Of a stretch of DNA of 64,000 nucleotides, positions 21,838-33,325 are shown in pieces. Positions within the stretch are counted from its first letter, which is position 1; the number at the start of each line of letters is the position of its first letter. The DNA is from Fragum whitleyi (taxonomy: Eukaryota > Mollusca > Bivalvia > Cardiida > Cardiidae). The stretch spans positions 39,099,730 to 39,163,729 of the forward strand of contig OX411554.1 in NCBI GenBank assembly GCA_948146395.1. Reading direction: 5' to 3'. Both the position numbers and the translations under genes were made by a program. The notes beneath the pieces were generated by a model that saw only the letters and a list, made by a program, of their open reading frames with translations, searched no databases and had not been told where the DNA came from.

Positions 21838-22081
21838 TATTGCTGAACCTAGAATATTCCTGCTTTGGCAGGAGCTATAGACCAACATCAGCCTGCACAT
21901 ATGTGCAGTCTGATGTTAGTCTACACCACCTGTTTCCTCACTTTCAAACCAGAATTGTCAATAGATTTAGTTTTTTCAAATAAAAATTGACCTACAATTG
22001 GTATATATACTTTCAGTGCTTTTTGCCCTTTGATTTTGATGAAAATTTTTAGCCAAAATTTATTCATCATGACAAGGGTTA
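21838..22081. mobile_element. TTAA-flanked MITE, family A
   Basis: The left end is eroded (TTGCTGAACCTAGAATATTC). 'AACATCAGCCTGCACATATG' and 'CTACACCACCTGTTTCC' are present, and the right end is TCATCATGACAAGGGTTAA. Very close to 33326-33572. Confidence 0.85.
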
Positions 22082-22529
22082 ATATGGGATCAGTGCATAT
22101 AGAACAGTACAATAGCACCCTATTAAAGGTCACATGCAGCTATTGCAATCAACTCAATACTAAATTGCCTAAAATAGAATCAATGTAGTTTAGTTATGAT
22201 CAGTGGAACTGACATGACCCAAGATTCAGATCTAAAAGTGATTGCCTATAGCTAGGTGCAGGCTTAAATGTCAGGAAAGGGAAGTCTAAAAATAGTGAAC
22301 AGCGCTAAATAAAGAGTTTTTTCCTCTAATAAGAAGGCACTCCAAAGTAACAGCTCCCCTTATTATTGTATTTGGATCATTTACCTAGAACTTAAAATAT
22401 TTCAATTCATTCAAGTATAATTGTCTCACAACAAACTTGGCCATTTGGGCTCCATTTAACTATTATTTTTGAGATATTTCACAGTAGCAATTGAAGGATT
22501 TGTTCAAGTACTAAAGTAAATCTAGAGTC

Positions 22530-23110
22530 TGTTCAAATATTAATTCAGGCACTGTCATTAAATGTTCAACAGCTAGTTTTATTACCAGTTCAAGTATTAA
22601 TTCAGGCACTGTCATTAAATGTTCAACAACTAATTTTATTACCAGTTCAAGTATTAATTCAGGCACTGTCATTAAATGTTCAACAACTAATTTTATTACC
22701 AGTTCAAGTATTAATTCAGGCACTGTCATTAAATGTTCAACAACTAACTTTATTACCAGTTCAAGTATTAATTCAGGCACTGTCATTAAATGTTTAACAA
22801 CTAATTTTATTACCAGTTCAAGTATTAGTTCAGGCACTGTCATTAAATGTTCAACAACTAATTTTATTACCAGTTCAAGTATTAATTCAGGCACTGTCAT
22901 TAAATGTTCAACAGCTAGTTTTGTTACCAGTTCTAGTATTAATTCAGGCACTGTCATTAAATGTTCAACAGCTAGTTTTGTTACCAGTTCTAGTATTAAT
23001 TCAGGCACTGTCATTAAATGTTTTATTAACAGTTCTAGTATCAATTCAGGCACTGTCATTAAATGTTCAACAGCTAGTTTAATTACTAGTTCAAGTATTA
23101 ATTCTGGCAA
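22530..23110. repeat. 57-bp satellite, left block, about 10 units
   Basis: The unit CAGGCACTGTCATTAAATGT...TTCAAGTATTAATT is 57 bp (22546 to 22603 and on). Because 57 is a multiple of three, the minus strand stays open for 199 codons of a 19-residue repeat. I treat that as a by-product, not a protein. One unit near 23010 is shortened. Confidence 0.95.
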
Positions 23111-23111
23111 T

Positions 23112-23907
23112 ATCTTGAATCGTATATTCGAACTTCGCTATTCCCATCTAAACAAGCCTGGAGGTCTATTGTAAAATGTAAGGTTCTAAGCAATAACGAA
23201 TCTTCACTACGTCAAAATGTCGACAACTATATATCTCCGGAGCAGTTCGATATTCTATTTTTTCCAACCGGAGTAAGCAGTGTGTGGAAATATCTAAATA
23301 GCTCTAGCCTTTCTAAGAGTTATGTTTTTTCTGCTGCCAAAGTTTTATGTATGATTTGCTCCTATGACGGTAAGCAAACTTGTAGTAAGTGTCAATTACC
23401 CGTTGATCACTATACCATGCATAAGGTATTTTATTGTCGTAAAAATGATGAAACTCGTACTCGTCTCTGGAAGTCGTTAATTACGATCACTGGACTCGTC
23501 AGATATAAACTTCTAATACAGAAGAGTCCATCTGAACAGTTGATAGATATGCTCGGTGGCCTTGTACAGTACTGTGACAACAACAAGCAAAGTCATCAAG
23601 CAATATCTCTCATATATTCATCTATTCACAAAATGCTGTGACTATGTAAAATGATTGTAGCTTCAATCGAGTCCTGAATTTTGAAGCAATCCTTTTCTTG
23701 AGGTATATGCCTTATGTATCTGTGGTTCTATATATCTATCAGCATCCTATTTCCGCTATGCCCTTCTCCTATATACATGTTGACTTTAAATTTTGTACCT
23801 CTTATTCGTGTCTAGCATTTGTATTGTATATGTGTTGTTTCATGTTGTAATTTGTATTGTTGTAAAATTGAGCTCTCCTACTGTGGAGGTAATAAAAGAA
23901 TCAATCA
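23112..23907 (+). mobile_element. 5'-truncated non-LTR retrotransposon (LINE) 3' end
   Basis: A coding-like frame runs from about 23132 to the TGA at 23639. It includes LFPSKQAWRSIVK, a C-x2-C-type cluster (MICSYDGKQTCSKCQL) and H-x5-C (HKVFYC), which fits the C-terminal zinc-knuckle region after the reverse transcriptase of many LINEs. Another frame (NRIFELRYSHLNKPGG) is open just upstream, so a frameshift near 23135 is likely. About 265 bp of 3' UTR follow, ending GAGGTAATAAAAGAATCAAT and (AATC)n. No reverse transcriptase or endonuclease domain remains, so it is a dead fragment. It splits the 57-bp satellite. The exact clade was not determined. Confidence 0.75.
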
Positions 23908-24275
23908 ATCAGTTTAATTACCAGTTATAGTATTAATTCAGGGACTGTCATTAAATGTTCAACAGCTAGTTTAATTACCAGTTATAGTATTAATTCAGGG
24001 ACTGTCATTAAATGTTCAACAGCTAGTTTAATTACCAGTTATAGTATTAATTCAGGGACTGTCATTAAATGTCCAACAGCTAGTTTAATTACCAGTTATA
24101 GTATTAATTCAGGGACTGTCATTAAATGTTCAACAGCTAGTTTAATTACCAGTTATAGTATTAATTCAGGGACTGTCATTAAATGCTCAACAGCTAGTTT
24201 AATTACCAGTTCAAATATTAATTCAGGCACTGTCATTAAATGCTCAACAGCTAGTTTAATTACCAGTTCTATTTC
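23908..24275. repeat. 57-bp satellite, right block, about 6.5 units
   Basis: Same unit length with a variant consensus: AGTTTAATTACCAGTTATAG, ATTAATTCAGGGACTGTCAT. Units in this block resemble each other more than those left of the LINE. Confidence 0.95.
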
Positions 24276-24382
24276 TATAGAACCAGATTAAGATCTGAAA
24301 GTTTGAGAATCAGTTCTAATTTACTCAGTTTTCTTTACATTTATTATCTCTTTTTGTGTGTTTGGTTCTAATGTCATAACAG

Positions 24383-24631
24383 TTAACCCATGTCATGCTG
24401 AATAAATTTTAGCTATAAATTTTCATCAAAATCAAAGGGAAAAAAGCACCAAAAGTCCCAACTGTAGGTCAATTTTTATTTGAAAAAAATTAATCTATTG
24501 ACAATTTTAGTTTGAAAGTGAGAAACAGGTGGTTTAGACTAATATCAGACTGCACATAATGTGCAGGCTGATGTTTGTCTATAGTTCCTGCCAAAGCAGG
24601 ACTATTCTGGGTTCAGCATGACAAGGATTAA
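24383..24631. mobile_element. TTAA-flanked MITE, family A
   Basis: TTAACCCATGTCATGCTGAA to TTCAGCATGACAAGGATTAA. The inner parts run in the opposite orientation to 33326-33572 (AACAGGTGGTTTAGACTAAT first, CCTGCCAAAGCAGGA last). Confidence 0.9.
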
Positions 24632-24689
24632 TATATGTTTTCATTTGCAATGTTCCCAAGAAAAAAAATTGGATCATATTGTTTCTCCA

Positions 24690-24975
24690 GAGGAAAAGTT
24701 CAAGAACTGGTTCTTGACAGTTATAGAGATTTGATTGGGGCTCAAGATCTCTGTTTTACAGCTGGTTCCAAAACTAGTTCTTGAACTTCAAGAACTAGTT
24801 CAAGAACAGGTTCAAGAACTAATAATAATCAAATGGGGGTCCAAGAACCTAAGTTGTAGAACTAGTTCAATAAATAGTTACAGAAACTCAACTATTTCTA
24901 GAAGTTCAAGAAGTTCTTAAATTGCCATTCAGTATACTAGAACTTTCAAGAACCAGTTCTTGAACTTTTTGCAAG
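24690..24975. repeat. GTTCTTGAAC-rich palindromic repeat
   Basis: Repeated AAGAACTGGTTCTTGAC, AACTAGTTCTTGAACTTCAA and TTGAACTTTTTGCAAGGG. Related to 20140-20335. Confidence 0.65.
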
Positions 24976-25261
24976 GGTTGTCATTGATCACTAGAAAGTT
25001 CATATTCATCAAAAGAGGGATAGTTCTGGCTCAGAATATAATTTGCAAAAATATCTCATTTAGCCACATCTATATAATCAGAAATTAAAATTTTTTTAGG
25101 AGAAATTTTACCAAATCCTTCACTGAATTGCAATTTCTTTTGACATTTTTTTCTCATTTAGCCAGTTTCAATGAGATTTCCTGCAGAAAAATGGGAAAAT
25201 CTCTCATTATTTCAACCACAAAATGATCCCTGCCTAAATAGGATGATCCACAAGTACAGAT

Positions 25262-25440
25262 AAGGGTGGGGCAAAGCCAGTCTAAAATCTTTATTTCTCC
25301 ATGAAAATCTATATTGTGGGTACTCATTTGAATCCTCTGCTAGACAATTCAAATGAGTACCAACAACATAGGATTTGTACTATGTTTATCGAAATACTTT
25401 GAACTAAAAAGCAAGATATCTTGTCTGTAGCTAGCTCTGA
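25262..25440. repeat. ACTCATTTGAAT palindromic repeat, copy 1
   Basis: GTACTCATTTGAATCCTC and GACAATTCAAATGAGTAC form a hairpin, flanked by GCAAAGCCAGTCTAAAATCT and ACAACATAGGATTTGTACTA. A second copy is at 30157-30335; half a copy near 58545-58600. Confidence 0.75.
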
Positions 25441-25449
25441 TGAGCTGCT

Positions 25450-25590
25450 GCATGGTGTCTCAGATTGAATGTTTTGTTTGTAGTGGAATGGTAAAGGATG
25501 GGAAATCATGGATAGGTGTACCATGCATCTCAATATAACTGCAATAATGTTGAAAGTGGCTTTACAAACCCATACAACCAAACAAACAAA
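25450..25590 (+). mobile_element. SINE remnant (tail)
   Basis: ATATAACTGCAATAATGTTG, GAAAGTGGCTTTACAAACCC and an AAAC tail. The body is eroded. Confidence 0.6.
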
Positions 25591-25795
25591 CCTCAAAGCT
25601 CATGCAAATTACCATTTTTCCACCTGATAAAAATACTGAGGTCAGCCCTAGGTGACTTTTGCTGTAAAATTTATTATCTAATTAAAATATTGAAAGATCT
25701 TACCTAACTTTACAAAACTGGGTACAGACAGTTTTAATTACATACAATAACATTATACAATTGTTGACAAGTCTATACCTAAATCTGATCAAATT

Positions 25796-27513
25796 TTTAT
25801 ACGCCCGAAGGGTCGTATTATGTTATGGCCTCGGTCGTCCGTCCGTCCGTCCGTCCGTCTGTCTGTCTGTCTGTCTGTCCGTCTGTCCGTCCGTCAGTCT
25901 GTCCGTCCGTTAGCAATTTCTTGTGTGCGCGACTCCTCCTAAACTATCAATGGGAATAAGCTGAAACTACACACAATTACTCCCTATGATGTCTAGTTGT
26001 GCATAAGACCTTTGAAATTCAAATCGCTCCAGTCATTCCTGAGAAATCTTGAATTATCTGCCCTTTAATATAACAAAAATCACTGTTTTTTGTGTGCGCA
26101 ACTCCTCCTAAACTATCAATGGGAATAAGCTGAAACTACACACAATTACTCCCTATGATGTCTAGTTGTGCATAAGACCTTTGAAATTCAAATCGCTTCA
26201 GTCATTCCTAAGAAATCTTGAATTATCTGCCCTTTTATATAACAAAAATCACTGTTTTTTGTGTGCGCAACTCCTCCTAAACCATCAATGGGAATAAGCT
26301 GAAACTACACACAATTACTCCCTATGATGTCTAGTTGTGCATAAGACCTTTGAAATTCAACTTGCATCTGTCATTCCTGAGAAATCTTGAATTATCTGCC
26401 CTTTAAAATAACAAAAATCACTGTTTTTTGTGTGTGCAACTCCTCCTAAACTATCAATGGGAATAAGCTGAAACTACAAACAATTACTCCCTATGATGTC
26501 TAGTTGTGCATAAGACCTTTGAAATTCAAATCGCTCCAGTCATTCCTGAGAAATCTTGAATTATCTGCCCTTGAATTAAACAAAAATCACTGTTTTTTGT
26601 GTGCGCAACTCCTCCTAAACTATCAATGGGAATAAGCTGAAACTACACACAATTACTCCCTATGATGTCTAGTTGTGCATAAGACCTTTGAAATTCAAAT
26701 CGCTTCAGTCATTCCTAAGAAATCTTGAATTATCTGCCCTTTTATATAACAAAAATCACTGTTTTTTGTGTGCGCAACTCCTCCTAAACCATCAATGGGA
26801 ATAAGCTGAAACTACACACAATTACTCCCTATGATGTCTAGTTGTGCGTAGGACCTTTGAAATTCAACTTGCATCTGTCATTCCTGAGAAATCTTGAATT
26901 ATCTGCCCTTTAAAATAACAAAAATCACTGTTTTTTGTGTGTGCAACTCCTCCTAAACTATCAATGGGAATAAGCTGAAACTACAAACAATTACTCCCTA
27001 TGATGTCTAGTTGTGCATAAGACCTTTGAAATTCAAATTGCTCCCGTCATTCCTGAGAAATCTTGAATTATCTGCCCTTGAATTAAACAAAAATCACTGT
27101 TTTTTGTGTGTGCAACTACTCCTTAACTATCAATTGAAATGAGCTGAAACTACACACAATTACTCTCTATGATGTCTAGTTTTGCGTAAGACTTTTCAAT
27201 TCAAAATGCTCCAGTTATTCTAGAGTTATCTTGGATTATCTGCCCTTGAGTTGATGAAAAACAAAATTTCTTGTTGGCTCATTTTCTCCTTCATTATGGA
27301 TGGGAATGAAAGGAATCTTGCCATAATGACTCTGTAGGTTGTCTTTTTGTGCTTAGGACTAAAAATATTTTCATATTTAAATGTTATGGCACCAGTTGTC
27401 TGTCTGTCTGTTTGCAATATTGTTAGCTATCATTCAAGCTCACGCTACTGACAAGCCAAGGTTACTGACAAGCCCCTTCGGGCGTATATGCGCCGCTCTG
27501 CGAAGCTCTTGTT
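25796..27513 (+). mobile_element. HINE-like element, TATACGCCCGAAGGG type, 169-bp core
   Basis: The 5' TATACGCCCGAAGGG is inverted exactly at 27476-27490 (CCCTTCGGGCGTATA). A (TCCG)n/(TCTG)n tract follows the 5' end. The core has seven units of 169 bp starting with GTGTGCGCAACTCCTCCTAA (25922, 26091, 26260, 26429 and on), plus a diverged eighth. Units 2-4 and 5-7 form a three-unit higher-order repeat. The 3' end is CGCTCTGCG, then AAGCTCTTGTT. Confidence 0.9.
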
Positions 27514-27884
27514 AATGAACTTAAGTAAGTGAATTTCAAAATGTGTTGACATTTTTTTTTTTTTTTTTTTACATTATGCACAGAATATGGTTTAGCAATG
27601 AGGACATAAGTAGTGTTTCAAAGGATTTTATTATGATTATTTCATGTCGTGTTAATAGTTTGGTTAAGTTTAAACCTATTTATTTAACATTGATTGGGAA
27701 ACAAGTTCTTACAACTTACATTAATCCCTATCGATTCTGTTTCCTGGACGATTTGCCAGTACTCATGCTGAATATGTGAGCCAATGAAAGAACCAAGCTT
27801 CAATAGCGGCTCCTGGGAATCAAACCTAAGGACTTTTAGTCAAGGGGCCGACACTCTTAACTCTACACCACACATGATGCAGTG
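27514..27884. other. Spacer with a poly-T tract and an unclassified repeat
   Basis: T19 at 27552-27570. AAACAAGTTCTTACAACTTA to GGGGCCGACACTC (about 27699-27855) is a diverged copy of sequence at about 5910-6070. Confidence 0.55.
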
Positions 27885-28102
27885 TTAACCCTTGTCATGC
27901 TGAACAAAAATCTTTGCTGAATAAATGTAAAAAGCAAAGTGCTTAAAGCACTGAAAGTTACCAATTGTGAGTGAGTATCGTTTTCAGAAATGCATTGTTT
28001 TACACCTTTCTGGTTTAAAAATGAAATTCATATGCAGACTGATCTTTGTCTATACCTCCTGTCAAAACATAAATATTCCGGGTTCAGCATGACAAGGGTT
28101 AA
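27885..28102. mobile_element. TTAA-flanked MITE, family A, internal deletion
   Basis: Both termini are perfect (TTAACCCTTGTCATGCTGAA, TTCAGCATGACAAGGGTTAA). About 30 bp around the central CTGCACATATG are missing, leaving CATATGCAGACTGATC. Confidence 0.9.
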
Positions 28103-28597
28103 TAATATCTGGGTGAGGAGGGAGTTACAGGCCCCATTGGTTAATTAAAGGTTTAATTCTTTTAGATATTGAACAAAGCATATTTGAAAAAAAAAAAAAA
28201 ACTTAAGTGTGCTGTTGCTGCTCAGGTATGAATGATGCTCATTTTATTTTACTGTTCTAAAAAGGTGATAAAAGTACCTCGATTCAAACCAATCAAACAA
28301 AAAAGATTTAATACTTGAATAAAAAGAAATTAAAAATGCATTTCAGTTTCAACTGAACAAAGATATTTAAGGAAGGTCATATTAAAGAAATTCAATGAAT
28401 TGTTATTGATCTATTTCATACAATAAATCATAATTTTGACATTTGTTTAATCTTAATTAGCTTATAAGTGACAAAGGTTATCTTGAAATACTTTGATCTC
28501 TGATCGTGGAATGTAAAGAATAGGAGGATGAAAAGAAGTGATGTAAGGTACTGTGCTATATTCATATAAATAAAGCAGTTTTACAAATACTGTAAAA
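28103..28597. other. Unassigned AT-rich spacer
   Basis: Poly-A at about 28188-28202. No gene seen. Confidence 0.5.
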
Positions 28598-28864
28598 TGA
28601 GCCTATGTGTGACATTTCCAACAATTTGAAATGTTCATGAGGGGGCGAACATTGAGTAGCATAGACTGCCACATATTATAAATATATAAAGTTACCTGAT
28701 GGTCTTCCACTACTTTGAGACCTTTTCTATCTACCAAATACATAGTTAAGACTCTAGTCAGACTGTCGGATGCACAGGGGTCAGACTGTGCAGATGCACA
28801 GGCTGGTCAAAGTCTTTGCTTTGGGCAATTTTGAAATTGTTGGAAATGTTACCCACAGGCTCAA
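28598..28864. mobile_element. MITE, TGAGCCTGTG family
   Basis: TGAGCCTATGTGTGACATTT, CCAACAATTTGAAATG at the left; AAATTGTTGGAAATGTTACC and ACAGGCTCA at the right. A short internal duplication (GGATGCACAGGGGTCAGACT) makes this copy longest. Confidence 0.85.
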
Positions 28865-29449
28865 ATGATCAATATCTCTGTCATTTCAGTGTTTGAATCC
28901 TTATAACTTCTAAATAGAAGGATTAGACAATGTATAACATACAATATATGAAATGCATGTTTGACAAATTTTCATTTTGGATAATTCATCCCTCCTTTAT
29001 AGACAATTATCTCCCTTCTTATAAAAAAAAATGCACATCAAGAGGTCTTTTATGTCCCTTGCAAAGATAAATCTGTCTTCTTTGATGACTGGTCATTAAA
29101 ATGTACTGTATTCAAATAAAGTGATTTTTTTACGAGTCGAAAAGGCAATTTATTATCCACAATGTTTGAGTGGGACAGATAAAATATAACTGTGTCAATA
29201 TAATAATCATTTACAGAAGGGAAATTTGAGTTGGAAAGCCAGTTTTACAGTTCATTATGAGACCAGGTTTCAAATAGCTAGGATTGATTTTTCACTGGAA
29301 ATAGTGCACTGTGTCGAGTATTTTGACAGTTTTGGATGTTTAAGTGATGGTTTCAGTCAGGAAGTGTTAAAGAGAAAATGGAATTAAGTACAGTTTCCAG
29401 GATTTTCTGTGTTAACCTTTTCATCTAAACAAGTAGTATAGACACTTAA
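28865..29449. other. Unassigned spacer
   Basis: No gene or repeat identified. Confidence 0.5.
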
Positions 29450-29715
29450 ACCTTAATTGTCATGCGGAATATATTTTTTTTTGCAAAATTGCAACAAAAT
29501 CAAATTTAAGTGCTGACAGCTCTGGATGCATTAAAAGTCTGTTGGTATTCATTTTGAAAATTAAATTCTAAAGCTTTTCCTTTCAAAAAAAAAAAAAATC
29601 CCCAAAAAAGTGGAATAGACAAAGATCAGGCTGCACATATGTGCAGGCTGATGATTGTTTATAGCTCCTGCCAATTTAGGCAGGAATATTCCTGATTCAG
29701 CAGGGCAAGGTTTTA
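29450..29715. repeat. Family A MITE, degraded copy
   Basis: CCTTAATTGTCATGCGGAAT on the left, GGCTGCACATATGTGCAGGC in the centre, and TTCAGCAGGGCAAGGTTTTAA on the right (quoted in part). Poly-A inside. Confidence 0.7.
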
Positions 29716-30156
29716 AAGTGCAGGTTTAAAGGTAATTTAAATGTTTTTACTTTAATAAAAAAAGAAAGCTTCTTGCCAGTCAATTTTACAAAATACTTTC
29801 TACACTAGTTGAAGAAGGGGCTAGATATAATAAGTATTTCATTCTCTAATAAATATAGATTTCATAAAGAAATTTCAAATGCAATAATAAATTTTAGACT
29901 GGCTGTGTAAGGCTGGATATTGCTCTATTTTAAGTTAATTTTTGTATATTTCTCGATTTTTCAAAGGGATATTAAGATCCTCTGTCTGAGATTTCATGCA
30001 CAAAACTTATGAGCCAGTGCATGACATTTCCAACAATTTCATGGATGATTGATAAAAAGACGTTAAGAAACCTGAACAGCAACACAATGCAATGAGAATA
30101 GTTTCTTTCAAACTTGTCTGGTTAGATTTGAACAGCATAAAAAAAATGTACAGATC
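29716..30156. other. Spacer with half of the TGAGCCTGTG MITE
   Basis: At 30010-30042, TGAGCCAGTGCATGACATTT, CCAACAATTTC matches one end of the family. The rest is unassigned. Confidence 0.5.
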
Positions 30157-30335
30157 AGATGGGGTAAAGCCACTCTAAAGTCTTTATTTTCCAACCAAAC
30201 CCTATGTTGTAGGTACTCATTTGAATTGACTTGAAAAGACGATTCCAATGAGCATCAAAAACATAGGGTTTGTGCTATAATTATTGAAATACTTTGATCT
30301 AAAATCCAAAATACCTCCTCTATTTGTAGCTGTGA
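30157..30335. repeat. ACTCATTTGAAT palindromic repeat, copy 2
   Basis: GGTAAAGCCACTCTAAAGTC, ACTCATTTGAATTGACTTG, CGATTCCAATGAGCATC and AAACATAGGGTTTGTGCTAT align with 25262-25440. Confidence 0.75.
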
Positions 30336-30382
30336 TCAAACACTTCCATAAGCCACTAGCTGTACTGTTCTACTAGCGATGA

Positions 30383-30643
30383 GCCTCCGTCATATAGCGC
30401 AGTCGTGTTGGGCTGTCAATCTAGAGGTCCCGGGTTCGATCCCTGACGGCGGCAACTTCGACTAATTGTCTCTCACCAATGGATTGATAATGGTAGACCT
30501 ATGTGAGACAGCAGCTGGAGGCTAAGAAAGGATGTGGTGATTGTACTGGTGAAAGAAATACCAGGAAACCATTGTTAGTTGCTCAAGTTGCCTTGATATA
30601 ACTGAAAAAATGTTGGAAGCAGCATAGAACTCTATTTGATCAA
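30383..30643 (+). mobile_element. tRNA-derived SINE with target-site duplication
   Basis: Head GCCTCCGTCATATAGCGCAG; box B GGGTTCGATCCC is well conserved. The body has GTAGACCTATGTGAGACAGC and the tail TGATATAACTGAAAAAATG. TCTACTAGCGATGA (30369-30382) and TCTACTAGCAATGA (30644-30657) are 14-base flanking duplications with one mismatch. Confidence 0.9.
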
Positions 30644-30882
30644 TCTACTAGCAATGAATGCTTTTCAATTCAATTGCAGATAAAATATGGATGGTTTCAT
30701 TTATCAAGCTGTGGTTATATGATGAGATGAAGTAGCTTGATATCAAGATAAGACTCCTCAGTTGTTCACTAAATGGTGTCATTTAATTACTTTGTTATGG
30801 ATCAATAAAATTGCTTACAGTCACTTTCTTGATGGCTGGATGAAGAGCCAATTTGTTTGTTTGAAAGTTTATATTCACAATG

Positions 30883-31119
30883 TAAACCCTTGTCATACTG
30901 AACCTGGAATATTCCTGCTTTGGCAAGACGTATGGAAAAACATCAGCCTGCACAAATGTGCAGCCTGATTTTAGTCCATACAACCGATTTTCCTTTTTAA
31001 ACCAGAAAAGTTTCTGATATTATATTTTCAAATCAAATGCTGACTCACAATTAGGAAATACAGAGCTTTCAGCACTTTGATTTAAATATAATTTTGCCAA
31101 TTCAGTATGACAAGGGTTG
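30883..31119. mobile_element. TTAA MITE, family A, ends slightly mutated
   Basis: TAAACCCTTGTCATACTGAA to TTCAGTATGACAAGGGTTGA, with GCCTGCACAAATGTGCAGCC in the centre. Confidence 0.85.
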
Positions 31120-31448
31120 ATTTATATTGAAGGATGAAATGTAGACTTCCGCAGAATATAGTGAGTAAACTATTGTCAATTCTCTATGTGACTAGATGAA
31201 GCAAAATAGTGGTTTGATATTATGATAGAATTATTCTGTTGTTAATTAACTAAAATGATGTCATCTGTTACTTTGTTATGGATCAATGAGGAAAACAAAT
31301 CTTTTATTAATTTGATGTCACTCTGGTTCAGGACAAATAGCCATTTTAGGGTTTGAAATGTGTTTTCTATAGTAGGATTATGTACAGATTCATCAAACTT
31401 AAGTTAGTGAGTAAAAGAGAGTGATATGTTGAAGTAGCTTGATTACCT
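31120..31448. other. Unassigned spacer
   Basis: The words 'TTACTTTGTTATGGATCAAT' occur at about 30787, 31267 and 31620, so an old low-copy repeat spans the area. No gene. Confidence 0.5.
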
Positions 31449-31580
31449 GGCCTACATTCAGAATTACACAATGCTGCTAACTGTTTGCTATTCATACCCT
31501 GCCTTGCGCATGCACTTCTGTGCAAACATGGGTAAAATTGGCAAACAGTTTGCACTGTTTTATTATCCTAAACGCAGGGC
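31449..31580. repeat. Palindromic MITE, GCCCTGCGTTCAGGAT family
   Basis: GGCCTACATTCAGAATTACA and right end TTATCCTAAACGCAGGGC. The inner AACTGTTTGC/GCAAACAGTT pair and CTGCCTTGCGCATGCAC core resemble 2252-2391. Confidence 0.8.
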
Positions 31581-33325
31581 TGATAAGATTCTTTAGTTGT
31601 TTGCTAAAAATGATATGATCTAATTACTTTGTTAGGGATCAATAGCAAAATGTCAACTTTCATCTAATCTTTATCATCATTCCAGCTGATTGTTATCATT
31701 TCAAAAAAAATGTTTTAGCCTTTTAATTTAATTGAAATAATTTTCTCTTATTTAGTCTTTGAAAGAAAAAAGCAATGAAAAACAAAATATGGTGACACTT
31801 GTTGAAATTAATACCAAGTTTTGATCTATAAAATGTAACAGCATTGTGATTCATTTATTTTTCTGAAAAAAAAAATAAGAAATTCTGAATGAGCTAAAAT
31901 GAGATACATTGTGAGAGAATATGACAAGCTTATGGGGATGGACATGAGACAAATAATGTTGGAATAACAGTGATATGTCAGGTATTATAAGTTAAATATT
32001 TTTGTGAAATGGAAATTTGTGATCACAAGTGGTTTATTCTTGATATAACAACATTTCATGATGGAATACCATAAGTTTTGGAATTTACTGAGACCCAATG
32101 AAATGCTATTATAAGTGAAAATGTATTTATAAGTGAAAATGGATTTCCGATCATGGTTTGGACATCGCCCAAACAAGGGCATGATGCGGAAAAAATCACG
32201 GAGTTTTAGTTTGCCGGAAAACCATTACATTCCAAGACAGGCAAGTATTTAATGTTAACTTCAAGTTTCTTTCCTAGACCAATACATTAACATCCATACT
32301 CCCAAAATACTGAAAGCTTTTCTGTTAGGATAGGGGTGAGGCTTATAATGTTACAGAACATTGACTCACAGCTTTGAACATGGAGGGTGTCAACACATAT
32401 TAGCATGTATAGGATAGAAAACTAGTGCTGTGGTATATGGGAAATAGACACAAGTGAAAGGGAGTGTCTATTTCACATCTACTGCGGCATGAGATTTTCT
32501 ATCTGACTTAGACCATGCTTTCTTGTTTAAAATTTTCCCCCAAACTTCTTTTCCGTTAAAAAAGGTAATTATCGCTCTAGTATTATTAATATTATGTGTA
32601 ATTAAGCTGAAATAACTTGTTAAACTATTTTTGTTACTCACTGCAGAACTTTTGCATTTTTGTCACTGTAGAAAGTCTTTTCAAAAAAAGCGCTCATATA
32701 AATTGCTTGTTATCTTTGTGTAATGACTCGGTACGTAAAACTTGTCGAGATCCATGTTCACGTCACAATACCGTGGTATATCTATAAATAGATAGCTTGG
32801 AGTTGTATCTTCGATATATACTTTTGAAATACTGTTCTCTGATTGGCCAATTCGCTTCAAGTATGGTCTAAGTATTGTAATCTCGCTATTGGAGTTTGCT
32901 GGCAAAAAATTTAACAAATTTGGCACAAATAGACAACAACTTTGACTTTCTAGAGGTATGTATGATCAGAAATTTTCTTCTGCCCAGTACTGCTTTATTT
33001 AAAAAAAAGAAATTGGTGTGATCAAGCAAGGTTGAAAACGTTGCCAGATGATCTTCTTTGACTTGCTGTAAACGGCAGCTTATAATCAGAACTGTATGTT
33101 TGTAATCAATTATTTGGCAAATATTTCAATTCTTAACTGATCAAATAGCCATGAAGGGTTATGAAAGGGGGAAGAGGGATTTTCGAGTTCCAGCAACACT
33201 GGACTTGCAGATCGATGGTCAGTTTTTCTCCAAAAAATGCCTATTTCACTTTATACAGAAATAAAGTGCAATGGATTTTCCATTGTGATGCGATTTAAAC
33301 CATTCTTGATTGTAGTGGATTGCAA
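31581..33325. other. Mostly unique stretch, no gene identified
   Basis: AT-rich with a small inverted repeat at about 32440-32480 (GGGAAATAGACAC/GTGTCTATTTC). At about 32838-32852, CTGATTGGCCAATTC holds back-to-back CCAAT boxes in a locally CG-containing patch. The 81-codon minus-strand frame at 32681-32926 overlaps it but has no recognisable domain or splice context. Confidence 0.45.

Noticed and set aside
22511..23110. 199-codon minus-strand frame of a 19-residue Leu/Glu/Val repeat
   Set aside because: It is a reading of the 57-bp satellite, whose length is a multiple of three. It has no start context, no non-repeat flank and breaks at the LINE.
32681..32926. 81-codon minus-strand frame as a gene
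   Set aside because: No domain, no splice sites, ordinary AT-rich composition; length is within chance for 64 kb.
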